Source of the DNA: Scybalousia_A sp045221575
Lineage (GTDB): Bacteria; Bacteroidota; Bacteroidia; Bacteroidales; P3
Length of the DNA stretch: 50,858 bases
Direction: 5' to 3'
Assembly: GCA_045221575.1 (NCBI GenBank)
Contig: JBGUWU010000004.1
Location: forward strand, 1-50,858
In this document: piece after piece, positions 48,166 through 50,858 of the stretch
Layout: each line of letters starts with the position of its first letter
How positions within the stretch are numbered: position 1 is the first letter of the stretch
Position numbers and translations under genes: made by a program
Notes under the pieces: generated by a model
Seen by the model: only the letters and a program-made list of their open reading frames with translations
Databases searched by the model: none
Told to the model about the DNA's origin: nothing

Positions 48166-49158
48166 TTATTTATTATCAATATCTATTAAGGTATACTTCT
48201 TTGAACCAAGTCCAATTTTTTCGGCCCAATCTATGGTGTGGGTGCCGTGTTGCTTGTCGATGCGATTCAGCAGGTCGGTAGGGTCATTCTTGGCCGTAAC
48301 CTTCTGCTGATTGATGATGTCTATGCAAGCCTGGTCAAGAGCTACAGGATCGGTAGATGCCAGGATGCCGTAGTCCTCCAGCTTAACGGGTGCAGGATGA
48401 TCCACACAGTCGCAGTCTATTGACATGTTGTTCATCACGCTGATATAGATGATACCCTGCTTCTTGTTGAAGTAATTTACCACAGCCTGTGCTGCTGCTG
48501 CCATACTCTCGAGGAAACCATATTGATTGCCGATGAACTCAGGTGTCCACAGCTTACTCATGTCTAATTTTTCCATCTTACCTGCTGAGTGAATGTAGGC
48601 CTTGCCGTTCTGACTGGCACAACCTATCGAGAGGTTCTTTAGCGCACCACCGTAGCCTCCCATGGGATGACCTTTGAAATGGTTGAGGGCAATCATAAAG
48701 TCGTAGTTGGCCATGTGGCCTCCCACGATGTCGTACTTGATATGGCTTTGGTCCTTTACAGGTATGCGCATCTCATCATATTCGTCCATGATGTCCACAG
48801 GGAAGAGGTCTAAGAAACCGTGACGACGGATGACCTCCCAGTGATTGGCTGAAGTGTTGCGATCATCTTTGAGGTCATCTGGACCACTGCTGTAGGCGGT
48901 GTTACACTCCACGATTGTGCCGTCCACCTCCAGCACAAGGTTCTTAATTAACTCTGGCTTCAGATAGTTGGGGTTACTTCCCTCTCCTGTAGATATCTTA
49001 ACTGCCACGCGGCCCTTGGCTGGGACGCCCAATGCTTTATAGATTTTCACCAACGACTCGGGTGAAATATCTCTTGTCAGATACACCGGTGACTGTGCCA
49101 TTGCAACGGCCGATACTATCGGCAACATCGCTGCCATTATTGCTTTGATTTTGTTCAT
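48166..49158 (-). CDS. DUF362-domain exported protein
   Basis: A 330-residue protein with a signal peptide (MNKIKAIMAAMLPIVSAVAMA). The body matches the DUF362 family: RVAVKISTGEGSNPNYLKPELI, HFKGHPMGGYGGALKNLSIGCAS, NNMSIDCDCVDHPAPV and ILASTDPVALDQACIDII. Members often carry or sit beside ferredoxin domains and are thought to act in redox or cofactor chemistry, but the activity is not known to me. The neighbouring flavodoxin genes agree with this. The ATG at 49158 is 40 nt after a -7 element. GC-rich. Confidence 0.88.
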   Translation of the reverse strand: MNKIKAIMAAMLPIVSAVAMAQSPVYLTRDISPESLVKIYKALGVPAKGRVAVKISTGEGSNPNYLKPELIKNLVLEVDGTIVECNTAYSSGPDDLKDDRNTSANHWEVIRRHGFLDLFPVDIMDEYDEMRIPVKDQSHIKYDIVGGHMANYDFMIALNHFKGHPMGGYGGALKNLSIGCASQNGKAYIHSAGKMEKLDMSKLWTPEFIGNQYGFLESMAAAAQAVVNYFNKKQGIIYISVMNNMSIDCDCVDHPAPVKLEDYGILASTDPVALDQACIDIINQQKVTAKNDPTDLLNRIDKQHGTHTIDWAEKIGLGSKKYTLIDIDNK

Positions 49159-49197
49159 AATGTTTTTATTTTTGTTTTTGTTTGTGAAATCCTGATG

Positions 49198-49205
49198 CAA
49201 ATATA
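49198..49205 (-). promoter_or_regulatory. -7 promoter element of the DUF362-flavodoxin-DODA operon
   Basis: The minus strand reads TATATTTG followed by CA, matching TAnnTTTGCA, 40 nt before the ATG at 49158. The flanking sequence is AT-rich in the otherwise GC-rich region. Confidence 0.55.
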
Positions 49206-49250
49206 CAAAATTTTCAATATTTTAGCATCTGATGCCTATTACATAGTTCA

Positions 49251-50165
49251 TCAGGTTGGTCTGTTCAAATCGATTTCTTTGAGTCTTTTATATAACTTGG
49301 TAGTCTCGGGCATTGGACAATTTTGATTTCTGGCAACAGCCAGCGGACGCTCATACATATAGTGCAACTCCATAGGACGATGGAACTGATAATCGAGCTT
49401 CATGCTAGGCGAATAAGGTACCATTGTCTCTGTCACCGACATCATCAGGTCGGCAAACGAATAGTCAAGGTTTTTCACTCCGCAAGCCTGAGCAACATCG
49501 ATAACTTCGTGCATTAGATTCATTATAATGTTCCTCGTCTCCTTGTTGCCAACCAAGCGATCGGTGGTAGTGTTGTGCACCACCGACATACCGTTGAAGG
49601 GGATGTTCCACACTGCTTTTCTCCACCTGGCTTCGTGGGATTCGGATTCGGTGGCTATAATACCGGATGCTCCTAATGCGGTGGAAAATTCCTTCATTCG
49701 CTTATAGTCTATACAGTTGTAGTTGCCTAGTCTTATCTGGCCGAAACATTGGTGATTTATTATTCCGGGTTCCGTCTTCGACGAGCAAATAAACGCTAAT
49801 CCCGCCATCACGCTCACACCAGGAAACATAAGCATAAAATCTTCCTCAACTTCAAGTCCATTTTGGATTAACACCACAAGGGTATCTTCCTTCAACAATG
49901 GCGGCAGAAGTGTTTTCAAGAGTGACTGATTGGTAGTTTTCAGACCCACAATCACAGCGTCAGATTGAGGCATAGTGGTTGTGGTGTTATGTGCATTAAC
50001 CTTGTCCAAACTAAAATCTCCGTCACAAGACTTGACGTATAGTCCGTGTTTGCGCACATATTCGTAGTCACTATGCAGTAGAAAATGCACTTCTTGTCCT
50101 GCCTTAGCGAGTTTAGCACCATAGTAGCCTCCTATGGCCCCGGTTCCGATAACTGATATAATCAT
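49251..50165 (-). CDS. 2-dehydropantoate 2-reductase family protein (PanE-like)
   Basis: A 304-residue NADP-dependent reductase of the ketopantoate-reductase (ApbA/PanE) family. The N-terminal Rossmann motif is GTGAIGGYYGAKLAKAG (7-23), then VGLKTTNQ with the catalytic Lys, IQNGLEVEED, and the C-terminal helical domain with WRKAVWNIPFNGMSV (active-site Lys and Asn). Such proteins may make pantoate for CoA or reduce other 2-oxo acids; with no pan gene beside it the substrate is open. GC-rich. It lies 18 nt after a 45-residue frame. Confidence 0.88.
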   Translation of the reverse strand: MIISVIGTGAIGGYYGAKLAKAGQEVHFLLHSDYEYVRKHGLYVKSCDGDFSLDKVNAHNTTTTMPQSDAVIVGLKTTNQSLLKTLLPPLLKEDTLVVLIQNGLEVEEDFMLMFPGVSVMAGLAFICSSKTEPGIINHQCFGQIRLGNYNCIDYKRMKEFSTALGASGIIATESESHEARWRKAVWNIPFNGMSVVHNTTTDRLVGNKETRNIIMNLMHEVIDVAQACGVKNLDYSFADLMMSVTETMVPYSPSMKLDYQFHRPMELHYMYERPLAVARNQNCPMPETTKLYKRLKEIDLNRPT

Positions 50166-50183
50166 ATATTATTATGTTTCAAT

Positions 50184-50321
50184 TCATTTCTCATCCTTAT
50201 GCACATCGTAATTGGATAGCAACCACTCGCCCACGCCTTCGTTGTCAGGATTCCAAGCTCCCTTACCCTTGTCAAGTGTGAGAATGACCTGCATCTCGTA
50301 GTTGAGTCTGATAGTCTGCAT
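50184..50321 (-). CDS. Small 45-residue ORF, unknown
   Basis: A minus-strand frame reads MQTIRLNYEMQVILTLDKGK and continues through GAWNPDNEGVGEWLLSNYDV to a stop 18 nt before the reductase ATG. I do not recognise it. The internal composition looks coding (no rare stretches), and it could be a fragment of a larger gene or a real small protein. No membrane segment or signal is visible. Confidence 0.35.
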   Translation of the reverse strand: MQTIRLNYEMQVILTLDKGKGAWNPDNEGVGEWLLSNYDVHKDEK

Positions 50322-50374
50322 GATATTATTGATTTACGCTAATTATCGTTTTGCCATTCTTTTCTTTTAAGATT

Positions 50375-50857
50375 CTAATTCTTCAACTTCTTTAGTCGTG
50401 CGTCGAGGTTGCGTTTTGTCGACAGGCTGTCGCGACTGAGTGGAGCTGTGAGGAATTGGCTGATGTCGGGAGACTCTTCTTTTACTGCATCTCCCTTTTC
50501 ACGGGCATCGGTGAAGTCCATCACCTCTTGTTCAGTGATGCCGATGGCGTTCATGTTGCGGCGGTTATGGAAGCGCATAGTGGCTGCCACATTCAAGAAC
50601 CAAGCCCTAAAGTAATGAATGCCTTTCATTGTGAGTCTCACTTTTTCGGAGCGAATGATTTTGCCTGGCACAGAGCTGCCCTTGAAATTCTCTGGATGGC
50701 TTTTGATGTCAAGAATGGTCTCGTTGGCATCGGACATCCATTTGTTCCAATAATCCTCCACCTGATGCATAGAAGAGAAACATTCTCCCACACGGTCGAT
50801 AAACTGCACATTACCCATATTCTTCCAAGTCTCTATGTTGTTGGAGAAGATGTTCTC
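50375..50857 (-). CDS. Unknown protein, C-terminal part (5' end outside window)
   Basis: The frame is open to the window edge. At least 160 residues are visible, upstream of the ATG at 50818 reading ENIFSNNIETWKN. The sequence is helical and charged, with WNKWMSDANETILDIKSHPENF, a basic middle (IRSEKVRLTMKGIHYFRAW) and a Lys-rich end. I do not recognise a family. It is in the GC-rich block and shares its codon style. Confidence 0.55.
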   Translation of the reverse strand, partial: ENIFSNNIETWKNMGNVQFIDRVGECFSSMHQVEDYWNKWMSDANETILDIKSHPENFKGSSVPGKIIRSEKVRLTMKGIHYFRAWFLNVAATMRFHNRRNMNAIGITEQEVMDFTDAREKGDAVKEESPDISQFLTAPLSRDSLSTKRNLDARLKKLKN

Positions 50858-50858
50858 C

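Noticed and set aside
1..50858. tRNA, rRNA, prophage or insertion-sequence genes
   Set aside because: I looked through the intergenic regions for tRNA T-loops and for transposase or integrase motifs in the frames and found none.

Overview
The window looks like a chromosomal stretch of a low-GC (roughly one-third G+C) member of the Bacteroidota, probably Bacteroidales. The evidence is a type IX secretion system (PorP/SprF and PorE-like proteins, and a secreted protein with a C-terminal sorting domain), the eukaryote-like NADP isocitrate dehydrogenase, a PyrB/PyrI aspartate transcarbamoylase, weak or absent Shine-Dalgarno sequences, and many copies of a TAnnTTTG(CA) -7 promoter element. I cannot name the species from sequence alone.

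Left part (1-19.2 kb): a partial membrane-anchored Ser/Thr kinase with a secreted partner; dnaA behind a long AT-rich leader; a minus-strand pyrB-pyrI-regulator operon in which the regulator fuses a YtfE/ScdA-like hemerythrin domain to a LuxR-type HTH; a MATE transporter and an alpha/beta hydrolase; then core housekeeping genes (pyrG, LMW phosphatase, folD, ffh, a CCA-adding-type nucleotidyltransferase, purQ, rnhB) and a MenD-like ThDP enzyme.

Middle (19.2-38.3 kb): a cobalamin riboswitch controls a 1407-residue secreted protein made of two 380-residue repeats, each ending in a DUF4465-like domain, plus a T9SS sorting domain. This is probably a B12-capture protein. Then follow a glycosyltransferase, an M3 peptidase lipoprotein with an LtaS/sulfatase-like membrane enzyme, a lipoprotein-porP-porE operon, icd-ilvE, an exo/endonuclease/phosphatase-family enzyme, and a GT2-gmhA pair.

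Right part (38.4-46.1 kb): thiD, then a TPP riboswitch and a thiamine operon, thiS - tenI/thiE fusion - [YhcG/DUF1016 nuclease] - thiG - TIGR04076-like gene - thiC - thiH. The nuclease gene sits between two near-identical 34-bp copies of the thiE end/thiE-thiG junction, which marks it as an inserted cassette. No thiF is visible.

From about 46.15 kb to the end the base composition changes abruptly (hand counts: 57% G+C in 46561-46620 against 33% in 45541-45600). All genes there are on the minus strand: a DODA-type dioxygenase, two flavodoxin/FMN-reductase-like proteins, a 33-residue orphan Tat signal peptide, a DUF362 protein, a ketopantoate-reductase-like enzyme and a partial unknown gene. 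This is either an acquired island or an assembly join.

The best candidates for undescribed biology are the YhcG cassette with its duplicated junction, the B12-riboswitch/T9SS double-DUF4465 protein, a possible pyrBI attenuator with an 18-residue leader peptide, the hemerythrin-LuxR regulator, and two families of intergenic repeats. No tRNA, rRNA or CRISPR array was seen.
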